The notes under the pieces are model-generated. The model was not told where the DNA came from. It saw nothing but the letters and a program-made list of their open reading frames with translations, and did not search any database. Source: Caulobacterales bacterium (lineage in GTDB: Bacteria > Pseudomonadota > Alphaproteobacteria > Caulobacterales > Caulobacteraceae). From it: a DNA stretch of 64,000 bases. The position numbers were made by a program, and so were the translations under genes. Of this stretch, positions 38,161-50,792 are shown piece after piece. Within the stretch, counting starts at the first letter, position 1. Every line of letters starts with the position of its first letter. The stretch is taken from the NCBI GenBank assembly GCA_016183935.1, contig JACPDR010000035.1, positions 1-64,000 on the forward strand, read 5' to 3'.

Positions 38161-38820
38161 ATGCGGCGGATGACCGACTCCCGCGACCTTTTCGACGCCG
38201 ACCGCCCGACGCCCGCCTGGGACGACCCCGCCGACCGTCCGCCGCCGTGGCGCAGCGACGGCGAGGCGGTGATCTTCGAGAGCCCGTGGATGCAGTTGAC
38301 GCGGCATCCGGCGACGGCGCCGACGGGGCTGGCGTGCGATTATGTGGTGATGCGGCCGAGGAACCTGTCGGTCGGGGTGCTGCCGATCCATGAGGACGGG
38401 ACCGTGACCCTGGTCGGCCAGCAGCGCTTCGCCCTGATGAACTGGTCGTGGGAGATGCCCGAGGGCGGCGCGCCGTTCGACGAGGATCCGATCGAGGGCG
38501 CCCGCCGCGAACTGGCCGAGGAGGCGGGGCTGCAGGCCGCCCACTGGCGCGAGGCCCTGAAAGCCGAGATGACCAACTCCATCACCGACGAACGCGCTAT
38601 GGCCTGGATCGCCTGGGGTCTGACGCCCGTGCCCGTCGCGCCGGACCCGACCGAGGTGATCCGCGTCGCCCGCGTACCGTTCGGCGACCTGCTGCGCGAG
38701 GTCGGACGCGGCGCGGTGCGCGACATGTTCACGGTGGCGACCACCCTGCGCGCCTACCATATGGCGCGCGAGGGCGAACTGCCGGCGGAATTGGCGAAGG
38801 CCATGCTGGCGAGCGTATGA
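38161..38820 (+). CDS. NUDIX hydrolase, ADP-ribose pyrophosphatase-like
   Basis: A 219-residue protein with an intact Nudix box at 102-124: G102, E108, R116, E117, E120, E121 and G123 match G-x5-E-x7-R-E-U-x-E-E-x-G-U. Residues before it (DYVVMRPRNLSVGVLPI) form the usual strands of ADP-sugar pyrophosphatases; TPVPVAPDPTEVIRV after the box resembles the ADPRase-type proline-rich stretch. Substrate is likely ADP-ribose or another nucleoside diphosphate-sugar. ATG 38161 or 38170 could be the start. Its stop lies just before cysE, whose start is only 20 bases on, so the two are probably co-transcribed. Confidence 0.9.
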   Translation: MRRMTDSRDLFDADRPTPAWDDPADRPPPWRSDGEAVIFESPWMQLTRHPATAPTGLACDYVVMRPRNLSVGVLPIHEDGTVTLVGQQRFALMNWSWEMPEGGAPFDEDPIEGARRELAEEAGLQAAHWREALKAEMTNSITDERAMAWIAWGLTPVPVAPDPTEVIRVARVPFGDLLREVGRGAVRDMFTVATTLRAYHMAREGELPAELAKAMLASV

Positions 38821-38840
38821 TGCCGCCGAAGGAGATGCCG

Positions 38841-39662
38841 ATGCCCAAGCTCGAAGTCGTCGCCGCGCGCTCCGACACATGGAGCCAGTTGCGCTCGGCC
38901 GCCGAGGCGACGGCCCGCGCCGAGCCGCATCTGGCCTCGCAGATGAACGCGGTGATCCTGTCGCACGCCGAACTGGCCGCGGCGCTGGGCTTCCAGATCG
39001 CGCGCAAGCTGGGCGACGCCGAACTGGGTCCGATGTCGGTGCGCGAGATTTGCCGCGACGCCTTCGAGGCCGACCCGTCGATCATCGCGGCGGCCGAGGC
39101 CGACCTGCGCGCCGTGGCCGAGCGCGATCCGGCCATCAAGTCGCTGTTGCAGCCCTTCCTCTACTTCAAGGGATTCCAGGCCCTGCAGGGGCACCGCGTG
39201 GCGCACTGGCTGTGGACCCAGGGTCGCGAGGCGCTGGCCTTCCATTTCCAGAGCCGGATGTCGGAGCTGTTCCAGGTCGACATCCACCCGGCCGCGCGGC
39301 TGGGCTCGGGCCTGTTCCTCGACCACGGCACCGGCATCGTCATTGGCGAGACGGCCGTGGTCGGCGACGAGGTGTCGATGCTGCACGCCGTGACCCTGGG
39401 CGGAACCGGGGCCGAACGCGGCGACCGCCACCCCAAGATCGGCAGGGGCGTGCTGCTGGGGGCCGGGGCCAAGGTGCTGGGCAACATCACCGTCGGCGAC
39501 TACGCCAAGGTGGCGTCGGGCTCGGTGGTGCTGAAGCCGGTGCCGGCGGGCTGCACCGTGGCGGGCGTGCCGGCCCGGCTGGTCAACTGCCCCACCGAGG
39601 CGGCGCCGGCGCGGACCATGGACCATACGCTGGCCGACATCGTCTATGACTTCGTGATCTGA
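38841..39662 (+). CDS. cysE: Serine O-acetyltransferase
   Basis: A 273-residue enzyme that makes O-acetylserine from serine and acetyl-CoA, the first step of cysteine synthesis. The N-terminal helical domain (about 1-140) is followed by a left-handed beta-helix of hexapeptide repeats (QVDIHPAARLGSGLFLDHGTG, with the catalytic His of DHGTGIVIGE, then HPKIGRGVLLGAGAKVLG and SVVLKPVPAG). Four in-frame ATGs lie close together; 38841 is chosen since AAGGAG is six bases upstream. It follows the NUDIX gene and precedes the DUF3126 gene, an arrangement often seen in alphaproteobacteria. Confidence 0.96.
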   Translation: MPKLEVVAARSDTWSQLRSAAEATARAEPHLASQMNAVILSHAELAAALGFQIARKLGDAELGPMSVREICRDAFEADPSIIAAAEADLRAVAERDPAIKSLLQPFLYFKGFQALQGHRVAHWLWTQGREALAFHFQSRMSELFQVDIHPAARLGSGLFLDHGTGIVIGETAVVGDEVSMLHAVTLGGTGAERGDRHPKIGRGVLLGAGAKVLGNITVGDYAKVASGSVVLKPVPAGCTVAGVPARLVNCPTEAAPARTMDHTLADIVYDFVI

Positions 39663-39733
39663 GGCTTAGAGGCTTTCCCTCCGGCGGGGCTTTCTCTAGG
39701 GTCCGCCGCTTCAAGACAGACCTGAGGCCGACC

Positions 39734-39946
39734 ATGAACACCGCCGACATGAAGCGCGTCGAGACGCACCTGAAGCGCACCTTCAACACCGGCGGCATCA
39801 TCCTGAAGCCGCGCGGCAAGCCCAGCGACTCGGCCGAGGTCTATGTCGGCGACGAATTCATTGGCGTGGTCTTCGAGGACGAGGACGAGGCCGGCAGCTT
39901 CATGTTCGAGATGGCCATCCTGGCGGAAGACCTGCCGGAAGCCTGA
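39734..39946 (+). CDS. DUF3126 family small protein
   Basis: A 70-residue acidic soluble protein. MKRVETHLKRTFNTGGIIL, PRGKPSDSAEVYVGDEFIGVVFEDEDE and the end FEMAILAEDL match DUF3126, a family restricted to alphaproteobacteria and without known function. It follows cysE after 71 bases, and the pairing with cysE recurs in other alphaproteobacteria as far as I recall. It ends before a strong hairpin terminator. A regulatory link to cysteine synthesis is only a guess from position. Confidence 0.9.
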   Translation: MNTADMKRVETHLKRTFNTGGIILKPRGKPSDSAEVYVGDEFIGVVFEDEDEAGSFMFEMAILAEDLPEA

Positions 39947-39972
39947 TCCACACCAGACGAGCGCGCACGAAA

Positions 39973-40002
39973 AAGCGCCGGAGGAGCGATCCTCCGGCGC
40001 TT
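39973..40002. terminator. Strong bidirectional hairpin terminator
   Basis: A 13-bp perfect stem (39973-39985 with 39990-40002; core GCGCCGGAGGA) and a GCGA tetraloop lie between the DUF3126 stop and the convergent histone H1-like gene. The stem starts with A-runs (AAAAAGC), giving a T-run on the minus strand, and is followed by CGTCGTTT on the plus strand. It probably terminates both genes. Confidence 0.85.
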
Positions 40003-40032
40003 CGTCGTTTCAGGTCCCGTTTCCGGAGCCGA

Positions 40033-40491
40033 TCAGTTGGTCTTGCCGAAGATCGCGTCGAGCAGGCCGGTCAGGAAGCCCTTCTTCTCGGCCGGCCGGG
40101 CGGCGGCCGGAGCGGCGGCGGCGGGGGCGGCGGCCGGCTTCGGAGCCGGAGCCGGCGCAGCGGCGGGCTTCGGAGCCGGGGCGGCGGCCTTCGGAGCGGC
40201 CTTGGCGGCGGGCTTCCTGGCGGCGGGGTTCTTCGCGGCGACCGGCTTCTTCGCGGCGGCGGCCTTCGGAGCCGCAGCCTTGGCCGCAGGCTTGGCGGCG
40301 GCCTTCGGAGCGGCCTTGGCGACCGGCTTCTTCACGGCGGCGGGCTTGGCGGCGGCCTTGGGCGCGACGGCCTTGGCCGTGGGCTTGGCGGTCGCGGCTT
40401 TCGCGGCGCTCGACTTTGTCGCCGGTTTCGGCTTGGAAGCGGCGGCCGCCTTCGGTTTGGCGGTGCTCGGCTTGGACGGTGCTTTAGCCAT
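40033..40491 (-). CDS. Histone H1-like Ala/Lys/Pro-rich basic protein
   Basis: A 152-residue protein. Residues 1-130 are built almost only of Ala, Lys and Pro with repeats such as PKAAAKPAAK, like histone H1 C-terminal tails and bacterial AlgP/H1-like proteins; the last 20 residues change to a hydrophobic amphipathic segment, GFLTGLLDAIFGK. The basic tail would bind DNA or RNA. ATG at 40491 is chosen because GGGGAA lies just before it and the upstream in-frame extension is not of this composition. It is divergent from prmA with 94 bases between and convergent with the DUF3126 gene. Repetitive DNA here may vary in copy number between strains. Confidence 0.82.
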   Translation of the reverse strand: MAKAPSKPSTAKPKAAAASKPKPATKSSAAKAATAKPTAKAVAPKAAAKPAAVKKPVAKAAPKAAAKPAAKAAAPKAAAAKKPVAAKNPAARKPAAKAAPKAAAPAPKPAAAPAPAPKPAAAPAAAAPAAARPAEKKGFLTGLLDAIFGKTN

Positions 40492-40585
40492 GGTTTCCCC
40501 GACCCCTCGGTTCAGTTGGTTGATGCTGGCGCGGGAGAGCACGCCAGCGCGTGTCTCGATTCGCAATGATAGCGGTGTTTGAGAA

Positions 40586-41455
40586 ATGTCCGAGTCCGCA
40601 GTTCAAATAATCGCGAGAGGTCCCCGAACCATCGCCGAGGCCGCGGCCGCGTCGCTGGATTCAGACCCGTTGCTGGAGGGCGCCACCTATTCGATTCTTG
40701 AAGAGGACGAAGACCGCGGCATCTGGCGCATCGACGCCTTTCCCAATGATGAAGATGACGCCCTGGGCATCGAGGGGCGGCTCAAGGCGCACGAAGGCCT
40801 GACGGTCATCGTCGAGAAGCTGGCCGACGCGGACTGGCTGGCCATGTCGCTGTCCGGCCTGCCGCCGGTGCGGGCCGGCCGCTTCTTCATCTACGGCGCC
40901 CACGACCAGGGCGTCGTGCCGAAGAACACCGTCAATCTGAAGATCGACGCGGGCGCCGCCTTCGGCACCGGCCACCACGGCACCACGGTGGGCTGCCTGC
41001 TGGCCTTTGACGAACTGCTGAAACGCGAGCGGTTCGAACGGGTCCTCGACGTCGGCTGCGGCACCGGGGTGCTGGCCATCGCCGCGGCGAAGACCGGTTC
41101 GAAGGCTGCTCTGGGCACCGACATCGACGCGCCGTCGGTGCGCATCGCCAACGAGAACGCGAAGCTGAACATCGCCGACGCGCGGTTCGTGCACGCCTTT
41201 GGTCTCAACGACCGCAAGGTGCGGGGGCAGGGGCCTTACGATCTGGTCTTCGCCAACATCCTCGCCCCGCCGCTGGTCAGCCTCTCCCAGGATATCAAGG
41301 GCGCGCTGAAGCTGGGCGGCGTGGCCATCCTGTCGGGGCTTCTGCGCACCCAGGAGCGTCGGGTGACGGCGGCCTATCTGTCGCGTGGCTTCGTGCTGGA
41401 GCGGCGCATCCGCCGCGACGCGTGGAGCGCGCTGGTGCTGCGCCGGGTGGGCTGA
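40586..41455 (+). CDS. prmA: Ribosomal protein L11 methyltransferase PrmA
   Basis: A 289-residue SAM enzyme that trimethylates lysines and the N-terminus of ribosomal protein L11. An N-terminal substrate-recognition domain (about 1-100) is followed by [12 protein letters not shown] (about 122-133), the SAM motif [13 protein letters not shown] (about 151-163) and the catalytic-site NILAPPL. The sequence after [11 protein letters not shown] is diagnostic of PrmA. The ATG is seven bases after TTTGAGAA. The gene stands between a divergent H1-like gene and a small membrane protein gene. Confidence 0.95.
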   Translation: MSESAVQIIARGPRTIAEAAAASLDSDPLLEGATYSILEEDEDRGIWRIDAFPNDEDDALGIEGRLKAHEGLTVIVEKLADADWLAMSLSGLPPVRAGRFFIYGAHDQGVVPKNTVNLKIDAGAAFGTGHHGTTVGCLLAFDELLKRERFERVLDVGCGTGVLAIAAAKTGSKAALGTDIDAPSVRIANENAKLNIADARFVHAFGLNDRKVRGQGPYDLVFANILAPPLVSLSQDIKGALKLGGVAILSGLLRTQERRVTAAYLSRGFVLERRIRRDAWSALVLRRVG

Positions 41456-41509
41456 CGGCGGAACGGACCGCAACCGGAGCCGTTGCGGTGGTTCAATGGA
41501 GAACCGCCC

Positions 41510-41962
41510 GTGACCCAGTACGATCCGAACACCGATCCGACCCGCACCCGTCCGGGTGAGCCGACCTACAGCGAAACCACTACCGAGACCGTGGTGGTGC
41601 GGGAGTCCAACACCGGCTGGTGGATCGCCGGCATCCTCGGCGGCCTGGTGCTGCTGGCGGTGCTGTGGATCCTGTTCGCCCGCGGCGGCGCGCCGCAGAC
41701 CGACGAGGAGGTGCTGGAAGCCCGGCTCGACGCCGCCGAGGCCCAGGCCCAGGCCGACGCCGCCTTGGTGCAGGGCCAGGTCGCCGGCGCCCAGGCCAGC
41801 GTCGACATCGCCCGCGCCAACGCGGCCGCGGCCGCCGCCGAGGCCCGTGCGGCCGAAGCCCGCGCCGCCGAGCCGGTGATCATCGAGCGTGAAGTCCCCG
41901 TGCCGGTTCCGACGCCGGCGCCCGACACCCCGGTGGTGTCGCCCACCGCGCCGCAGAATTAG
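41510..41962 (+). CDS. Single-pass membrane protein with Ala/Glu coiled coil and Pro-rich tail
   Basis: A 150-residue protein of unrecognised family. A polar N-terminus (MTQYDPNTDPTRTRPGEP) precedes one membrane helix (about 37-57, GWWIAGILGGLVLLAVLWIL), then an Ala/Glu/Gln-rich coiled coil (about 67-120, EARLDAAEAQAQADAAL) and a valine/proline-rich end (VPVPVPTPAPDTPVV). Orientation is probably N-in with the coiled coil in the periplasm. GTG is chosen as start for the GGAGAA six bases upstream; a TTG further upstream is less likely. A role as a structural or scaffolding envelope protein is guesswork. Confidence 0.75.
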   Translation: MTQYDPNTDPTRTRPGEPTYSETTTETVVVRESNTGWWIAGILGGLVLLAVLWILFARGGAPQTDEEVLEARLDAAEAQAQADAALVQGQVAGAQASVDIARANAAAAAAEARAAEARAAEPVIIEREVPVPVPTPAPDTPVVSPTAPQN

Positions 41963-42009
41963 CGCCCCCGGAAGGCGGCCGGGGGTGAAAAGCGCGGGGC
42001 GACGGTGCT

Positions 42010-43836
42010 ATGCCGTCGGCCATGCGCCAGTCCTTCGATGAAACCACCGATCCGTCCTTCGGGGCGAAACACTTGCCGCGCGTCCGCGCGAAAATGGCCG
42101 AGCAGGGTCTCGACGGCCTGCTGGTCCCGCACGAGGACGAGCACCAGAACGAGTACCTGCCGCCGGCCAACGAGCGGCTGGCGTGGCTGACCGGCTTCAC
42201 CGGTTCGGCCGGGGCGGGCGCGGTGCTGACCGACCGGGCCGCGGTTTTCGCCGACGGCCGCTACACGGTGCAGGTCCGGGCCCAGGTCGATCCCGCCCAG
42301 TTCGAAATTCTTAGCCTCGAGAACGGCGGCGTGGCCGCGTGGCTGGAGCGGGCGCCGCAGGGGGCGGTGATCGGCTACGATCCGCGCCTGCACAGTCCCG
42401 ACGCGCTGGCGACCTTGGCGCGGGCGGCGGCCAAGGCCGGGGCCGAACTGAAGCCTGTCGATCCCAATCCGCTGGACCTGGCCTGGGCCGACGAACGTCC
42501 GGAGCAGCCCGCCGCGCCCGTGGTCCCGCACGAGGATCGCTACACCGGCGAGAGCAGCGCCTCGAAGCGCGCCCGCATCGGCGGGGCCATCCGCGACGCT
42601 GGCGCCGGGGCCGCCGTGCTGACGGCGCCGGCGTCGATCGCCTGGCTGTTCAACATCCGCGGCGGCGACGTGATCCGCACGCCGTTGCCGCTGGGCCAGG
42701 CGGTGGTGCGGGCTGACGGGACGGCGCGGCTGTTCCTCGATCCGCGCAAGGTCACCAACGAACTGCCCGGCTGGCTCGGCGACGCCGTGACGCTGGAAGC
42801 GCCCGAGGCGCTGTCGGCCGCGCTGGACGGCCTGTCAGGCCAGTCGGTGCTGATCGATCCGGGCCAGTCGTCGGCCTGGTATTTCGATCGTCTGAAGGCC
42901 GCCGGCGCAACGGTGGTGCGCGGCGCCGATCCGTGCGCCCTGCCGCGCGCCTGCAAGAACCCGGTCGAGATCGAAGGCAGCCGCCGGGCCCATATCCGCG
43001 ACGGCGCCGCCCTGACGCGGTTCCTGCACTGGGTCGACACGGTGGCGCAGCGGACCCTGCCCAGCGAGCGCGAGATCGCCGAGGCGCTGGAGGGCTTCCG
43101 CGAAGAGACCGGCGCGCTGAAGGACCTGTCGTTCGACACCATCGCCGGGGCCGGGCCCAACGGGGCCCTGCCGCATTACAAGCCGGTCGGCGACAAGATC
43201 CGCCGCATCGAGAAGGGCTCCCTGCTGCTGGTCGACGGCGGCGGCCAGTATCTGGACGGCACCACCGACGTGACCCGCACCATGGCCGTGGGCGAGCCGA
43301 CGGCGGACCAGCGCCGCATGTTCACCCTGGTCCTCAAGGGCCACATCGCCATGGCTGTGGTGCGCTTCCCCGAGGGGACCACCGGGCATCAACTGGACGT
43401 CCTGGCGCGGCTGCCGATGTGGATGGCGGGTCTCGACTACGACCATGGAACCGGTCACGGCGTCGGCAGCTATCTCGGCGTCCACGAGGGGCCGCAGCGG
43501 ATCGCCAAGGCGGTGAATGCGCAACCGCTGCTGAGCGGCATGATCCTGTCCAACGAGCCGGGTTATTATCGCGAGGGCCACTGGGGCATCCGCATCGAGA
43601 CCTTGCAGGTGGTGACCCCGCCCGAGCCGATCCCGGGCGGCGAGCGGCCGATGCACGGGTTCGAACAGCTGACCCTGGCCCCGCTCGACCGGCGGCTGAT
43701 CGACGTCGCCCTGCTGACGGCCGACGAGCGCGCCTACGTCGACGGCTATCACGCCGAGGTGCTGGCCAAGGTCGGGCCGCTGCTCGACGGCGAGGCGAAA
43801 GCGTGGCTGGAGGCGCAGGCCGCGCCCTTGAAATAA
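42010..43836 (+). CDS. Aminopeptidase P family (M24B) metallopeptidase
   Basis: A 608-residue Xaa-Pro aminopeptidase-type enzyme. Two creatinase-like N-terminal domains (about 20-170 and 175-320) precede the pita-bread catalytic domain. Dimetal ligands are seen in LLVDGGGQYLDGTTD (two Asp), DHGTGHGVGS (His), LSNEPGYY (Glu) and GIRIETL (Glu), followed by a C-terminal extension of about 60 residues ending ETAKAW-like GEAKAWLEAQ. The three-domain layout is that of eukaryotic cytosolic APP and its bacterial homologues, not of short PepP. ATG 42010 and 42022 are both possible starts. It releases the N-terminal residue when proline follows. Confidence 0.93.
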   Translation: MPSAMRQSFDETTDPSFGAKHLPRVRAKMAEQGLDGLLVPHEDEHQNEYLPPANERLAWLTGFTGSAGAGAVLTDRAAVFADGRYTVQVRAQVDPAQFEILSLENGGVAAWLERAPQGAVIGYDPRLHSPDALATLARAAAKAGAELKPVDPNPLDLAWADERPEQPAAPVVPHEDRYTGESSASKRARIGGAIRDAGAGAAVLTAPASIAWLFNIRGGDVIRTPLPLGQAVVRADGTARLFLDPRKVTNELPGWLGDAVTLEAPEALSAALDGLSGQSVLIDPGQSSAWYFDRLKAAGATVVRGADPCALPRACKNPVEIEGSRRAHIRDGAALTRFLHWVDTVAQRTLPSEREIAEALEGFREETGALKDLSFDTIAGAGPNGALPHYKPVGDKIRRIEKGSLLLVDGGGQYLDGTTDVTRTMAVGEPTADQRRMFTLVLKGHIAMAVVRFPEGTTGHQLDVLARLPMWMAGLDYDHGTGHGVGSYLGVHEGPQRIAKAVNAQPLLSGMILSNEPGYYREGHWGIRIETLQVVTPPEPIPGGERPMHGFEQLTLAPLDRRLIDVALLTADERAYVDGYHAEVLAKVGPLLDGEAKAWLEAQAAPLK

Positions 43837-43908
43837 GGCGGAACGGCGCCCATCTCCGGTGGGTCGGCGAATGCGTCGCCGGCTTCCCACATTTCAGGAG
43901 ACGCGCTG

Positions 43909-44895
43909 ATGAAGACGCGCAGGCTGGGCCGTTCGGGCCCTGAGGTTTCGGCCATCGGCCTCGGCTGCATGGGCATGAGCGCCTTTTACGGCGCGCCCTC
44001 CGACGAGGCGCAGTCGATCGGGGTCATCCATCGGGCGCTGGACCTCGGCGTCACCCTCTTCGACACCGCCGAGATGTACGGCCCCCACACCAATGAGGTG
44101 CTGCTGGGCAAGGCGCTGGCGGGCCGGCGGGACGAGGCCTTCATCGCCACCAAATTCGGCATCAACCGCCAGGCCGACGGCTCGGTGATCACGGACGGCT
44201 CGCGGGCCAATGTTCGCCGCGCCGTCGAGGGTAGCCTGCGGCGGCTGAACGTCGACCACGTCGACCTTTATTATCTGCACCGCGTCGACCCGAACACGCC
44301 GATCGAGGAGACGGTCGGGGCGATGGCCGAGCTGGTGACCGAGGGCAAGGTGCGGTTCCTGGGTCTGTCGGAAGCGGCGCCGGAAACCCTGCGCCGGGGC
44401 CATGCGACCCACCCGATTACCGCCCTGCAGACCGAATATTCGCTGTGGAGCCGGGAGCCGGAGGACGAACTGCTGGCCGTCTGCGAGGAACTGGGCGTCG
44501 GCTTCGTGCCCTACAGCCCGCTGGGCCGGGGCTTCCTGTCGGGCGAGATCAAATCGATCGACGATCTCGCCCTCGACGATTTCCGCCGGAGCAACCCGCG
44601 CTTCGAGGGCGAGAACTTCCAGAAGAATCTCGATCTGGTCGCGGCGGTGCAGGCCATCGCGGCGGACAAGGGTGTGACCGCCGCGCAACTCGCGCTGGCG
44701 TGGGTGCTGGCGCAAGGCGAGCATCTCGTGCCGATCCCCGGCACGCGGCGCATCCGGACGCTGGAGGAGAATGTCGCGGCGACGGAGATCGCGCTGTCGG
44801 CGGACGATCTCGCGCGGATCGGGGCGGTGTTCCCCAAGGGCGCGGCGTCGGGCCACCGCTACGCCGAGGCCGCGCGGTCGGCGTTGAACCGATAG
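43909..44895 (+). CDS. Aldo/keto reductase
   Basis: A 328-residue (beta/alpha)8 NADPH-dependent reductase. [13 protein letters not shown] (near 20-30), [14 protein letters not shown] with the catalytic Asp and Tyr, FIATKFG with the Lys, and YYLHRVDP with the His form the catalytic tetrad; the coenzyme loop is [16 protein letters not shown]. The sequence is of the AKR13/yakC type. CAGGAGACG precedes the ATG. Ten bases separate it from the NIPSNAP gene, so they are probably co-transcribed. Substrate is not predictable. Confidence 0.94.
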   Translation: MKTRRLGRSGPEVSAIGLGCMGMSAFYGAPSDEAQSIGVIHRALDLGVTLFDTAEMYGPHTNEVLLGKALAGRRDEAFIATKFGINRQADGSVITDGSRANVRRAVEGSLRRLNVDHVDLYYLHRVDPNTPIEETVGAMAELVTEGKVRFLGLSEAAPETLRRGHATHPITALQTEYSLWSREPEDELLAVCEELGVGFVPYSPLGRGFLSGEIKSIDDLALDDFRRSNPRFEGENFQKNLDLVAAVQAIAADKGVTAAQLALAWVLAQGEHLVPIPGTRRIRTLEENVAATEIALSADDLARIGAVFPKGAASGHRYAEAARSALNR

Positions 44896-44905
44896 GGCGA
44901 GGACC

Positions 44906-45211
44906 ATGATCACCTGCGTTGTCGACTACGTCATCGACCCAGCCAAGATCGAAGCGTTCGAACGGTTCGGTCGCCGCTGGATCGAGCTCGTGGAGCGCCA
45001 CGGCGGACAGCACCACGGATATTTCCTGCCGTCGGAGGGGGCCAGCGATCGCGCGCTCGCTCTCTTCAGCTTTCCGAGCCTGGCGAAATACGAAGAGTAT
45101 CGATCGCATTTCGGCGGCGACCCCGACTTCATCGCCGCGGATCGCATTCGTGACGAAAGCGGTTGCGTGATCCGCTACGACCGGAGCTTCATGCGGCCGC
45201 TCCTCGGGTAG
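44906..45211 (+). CDS. NIPSNAP family protein
   Basis: A 101-residue protein of ferredoxin-like alpha+beta fold (dimeric alpha/beta barrel). TCVVDYVIDPAKIEAFERFG, GQHHGYFLPSEGASDRALAL and SFPSLAKYEEYRSHFGGDPD are typical of NIPSNAP domains, whose function is undefined in bacteria. It follows the aldo/keto reductase by ten bases and ends 22 bases from the convergent ligA stop. Confidence 0.9.
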   Translation: MITCVVDYVIDPAKIEAFERFGRRWIELVERHGGQHHGYFLPSEGASDRALALFSFPSLAKYEEYRSHFGGDPDFIAADRIRDESGCVIRYDRSFMRPLLG

Positions 45212-45233
45212 CGGCGCGGTCAGCGCTGAACCG

Positions 45234-48693
<3,460 letters not shown>

Positions 48694-48728
48694 GGCTGGG
48701 CATGATGATCTGGCGGCCGGAGGGTCCC

Positions 48729-49280
48729 ATGCACATCAGATGTCTCGCCGGCGCCGCGATTCTGGCGGCGCTCGCCGTCGCGGCCTGCGACCGAACGTCC
48801 GCGCCCGCCGGGGCGCCGGCGGCGGCGGCCTTCAACCACGCCGCGACCGCCGACATCTCGGGCTACTACATGCCCGTGGCGCCGGTCCGGATCGGCCAAT
48901 GGAGCCTCGATCATCTCTTCGTCGGCCAAGCCCCGGAGTTCGAGAGCTGGGAAGGCGGTTCGCGCAGCGAGACCTTCGCGCCGGTGATGCTGCAGTTCGA
49001 CGACGCCGCCAGCCCGATGGTGGAGACCGAGCTGGGCGAGGCGCACAGCGTCACGGCCCGCGTGCTGCCGACGCGTTATGAAGTGACCGACACCGCCGTC
49101 CGGTTCGAGGGGGAGTCGCCCGAACTCGGCCGGGTGCGGTTCGAGGGTCAGCTGGATCAAGGGGCGCTGGCCACCGCCAGACGCAATCTCGGCGGCGACG
49201 GCGTCGTGCTGACGGGAAACCTGACCGCGGCCGGACAGACGGTCCGCGGGGTTCGCCTGACGTGGTGGATGGGCGACTGA
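48729..49280 (+). CDS. Hypothetical lipoprotein
   Basis: A 183-residue protein with a lipoprotein signal: hydrophobic stretch and LAVAAC (Cys20). The rest is a beta-rich domain with no recognised family: ATADISGYYMPVAPVRIGQW, HSVTARVLPTRYEVTDTAVRF and a closing strand GVRLTWWMGD. GGAGGG just before the ATG (48729) fixes the start; two earlier in-frame ATGs would put the signal peptide inside the protein. It follows the M28 gene by 35 bases and is convergent with ppx. A role in peptide binding or envelope maintenance is only inferred. Confidence 0.78.
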   Translation: MHIRCLAGAAILAALAVAACDRTSAPAGAPAAAAFNHAATADISGYYMPVAPVRIGQWSLDHLFVGQAPEFESWEGGSRSETFAPVMLQFDDAASPMVETELGEAHSVTARVLPTRYEVTDTAVRFEGESPELGRVRFEGQLDQGALATARRNLGGDGVVLTGNLTAAGQTVRGVRLTWWMGD

Positions 49281-49283
49281 GCG

Positions 49284-50792
49284 TCAGGCGCCGTTGCGGA
49301 TATCCAGTTTCAGACCCATCAAATCGGCCAGCGCTTTGCCGCGTCGCCGCGTCTGCTCGCCAAGCAGCACGTCGGCGTAGCCCTTGGAGGCGCTCAGCAC
49401 GAGCACCCCGTCGGTGACCGCGACGTGGGCGTTGACCAGCAGCTGCGGCGCCCGGCCCGACAGGTCGCAGGCCAGGCGAATGGCGAGGCCGAGCGCGCGG
49501 CCGGCGGTGCGCTGCTTCTCGGTCAGCAGGCGCGCGACCGTGTCCGGCTCGGGCGTATTCGCGCCGCCGCCGTAGCGGGCGTTGACCGCGGTGGCGAGAT
49601 AGGCGCGCTCGGCGTGGGTCTGGCCGGGGATCGGGGCGCGCAGAACCTGGTCGAAGGCCAGTTCGACGCGGTGGTCGGGGTGCAGCCGGGCGCCCAGATC
49701 GGCGAGACGGCAGGCCGCGTCGGCCAAGGTCCGGTCGCGCTCGGCCCCGAACGCCTCGGGCAGGGCCTCGATGATCGGCTGCAGCCAGCCGAACAGCGCC
49801 CCCGGCAGGCCCGGTGATATGCCCTGCCGCGCCCCAAGGGCGGTGCAGCCGGCCAGCAGGGGATCCGAGCCGAGGTCGTCGTCGTCCAGCGCCTCGTAGA
49901 GCAGTCCTTCGCGCACGCCCCAGGCCGACAGCACGATGCGCTTGAGGCCGAGGCGCTCGATCAGCCCCTCCAGGACCAGGGCGGCGTGCGGCAGGGTCTC
50001 GGCCCGCTTCTTCGACAGGCCCTTCCAGCTCTCCAGCGAGGCGCGCGAGGAGCGGGCGACCAGCCGGGCGATGTCGCGCGCGTCTGCGGCGTCCATCACA
50101 TACTGGTGCACGATGTGCAGCGGATAACGGACGTGGCCCATGTGGACCTGCGCGAGGGTCCGCCACGCGCCGCCGACGGCGTAGAGGGTGTCGGTTCTGA
50201 AATCGTCGGCGGGCCTGAGCCGTTTGGCGATGCTCTCCCGCAACCGGCCGGCGTCGAAGGGCCCCTCATTCGACAGGGAGAACGGGCCGAGTGGCAGGGT
50301 GACGCCCCGCTCGACGCCCTGGTCGCCGATGCGGATCAGTTCGAGGCTGGCCCCGCCCAGGTCGGCGGCGACGCCCCGCGCCGTCGGCATGCCGGCGATG
50401 ACGCCCAGCGCGGCGTAGCGCGCCTCCTCCTCGCCCGAGAGGACGCGGATGATCAGGCCTGTCTCGGCCGCCACCCGCTCGCAGAAGGCCTGGCCATCGG
50501 CGGCCTCGCGGACCGCGGCCGTGGCGGCGACGAAGGTCAGGGCCGGCTTGACCCCGTCGATCACCGCCGCGAACCGCTTCAGCGCCGTCAGCGCCATCGC
50601 CGCCCCGTCCTCCGACAGGCGGCCCGTCGAGGCGAGATCGCGGCCGAGGCCGGCCAGCACCTTCTCGTTGAACACCGTCCAGACGGCGCGGCCCTCCAGC
50701 CGGTACAGCACCATCCGGACCGAGTTGGAGCCGATGTCGACGGCGGCGAATTCACGGGGCGTCGCGAACGCCGAGACAAGCGCCTCGGGCAT
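49284..50792 (-). CDS. ppx: Exopolyphosphatase / pppGpp phosphohydrolase, Ppx-GppA family
   Basis: A 502-residue enzyme of the ASKHA fold. AAVDIGSNSVRMVLY (16-30) is the first phosphate-binding loop, SGEEEARYAALG and VAADLGGASLELIRIG hold the catalytic Glu and second loop. A C-terminal HD-like helical domain extends to the end (about 320-502), as in full-length Ppx. It degrades polyphosphate or pppGpp. The start overlaps the ppk1 stop by one base (TGATG), so synthesis and breakdown enzymes are made together, ppk1 first. Confidence 0.94.
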   Translation of the reverse strand: MPEALVSAFATPREFAAVDIGSNSVRMVLYRLEGRAVWTVFNEKVLAGLGRDLASTGRLSEDGAAMALTALKRFAAVIDGVKPALTFVAATAAVREAADGQAFCERVAAETGLIIRVLSGEEEARYAALGVIAGMPTARGVAADLGGASLELIRIGDQGVERGVTLPLGPFSLSNEGPFDAGRLRESIAKRLRPADDFRTDTLYAVGGAWRTLAQVHMGHVRYPLHIVHQYVMDAADARDIARLVARSSRASLESWKGLSKKRAETLPHAALVLEGLIERLGLKRIVLSAWGVREGLLYEALDDDDLGSDPLLAGCTALGARQGISPGLPGALFGWLQPIIEALPEAFGAERDRTLADAACRLADLGARLHPDHRVELAFDQVLRAPIPGQTHAERAYLATAVNARYGGGANTPEPDTVARLLTEKQRTAGRALGLAIRLACDLSGRAPQLLVNAHVAVTDGVLVLSASKGYADVLLGEQTRRRGKALADLMGLKLDIRNGA

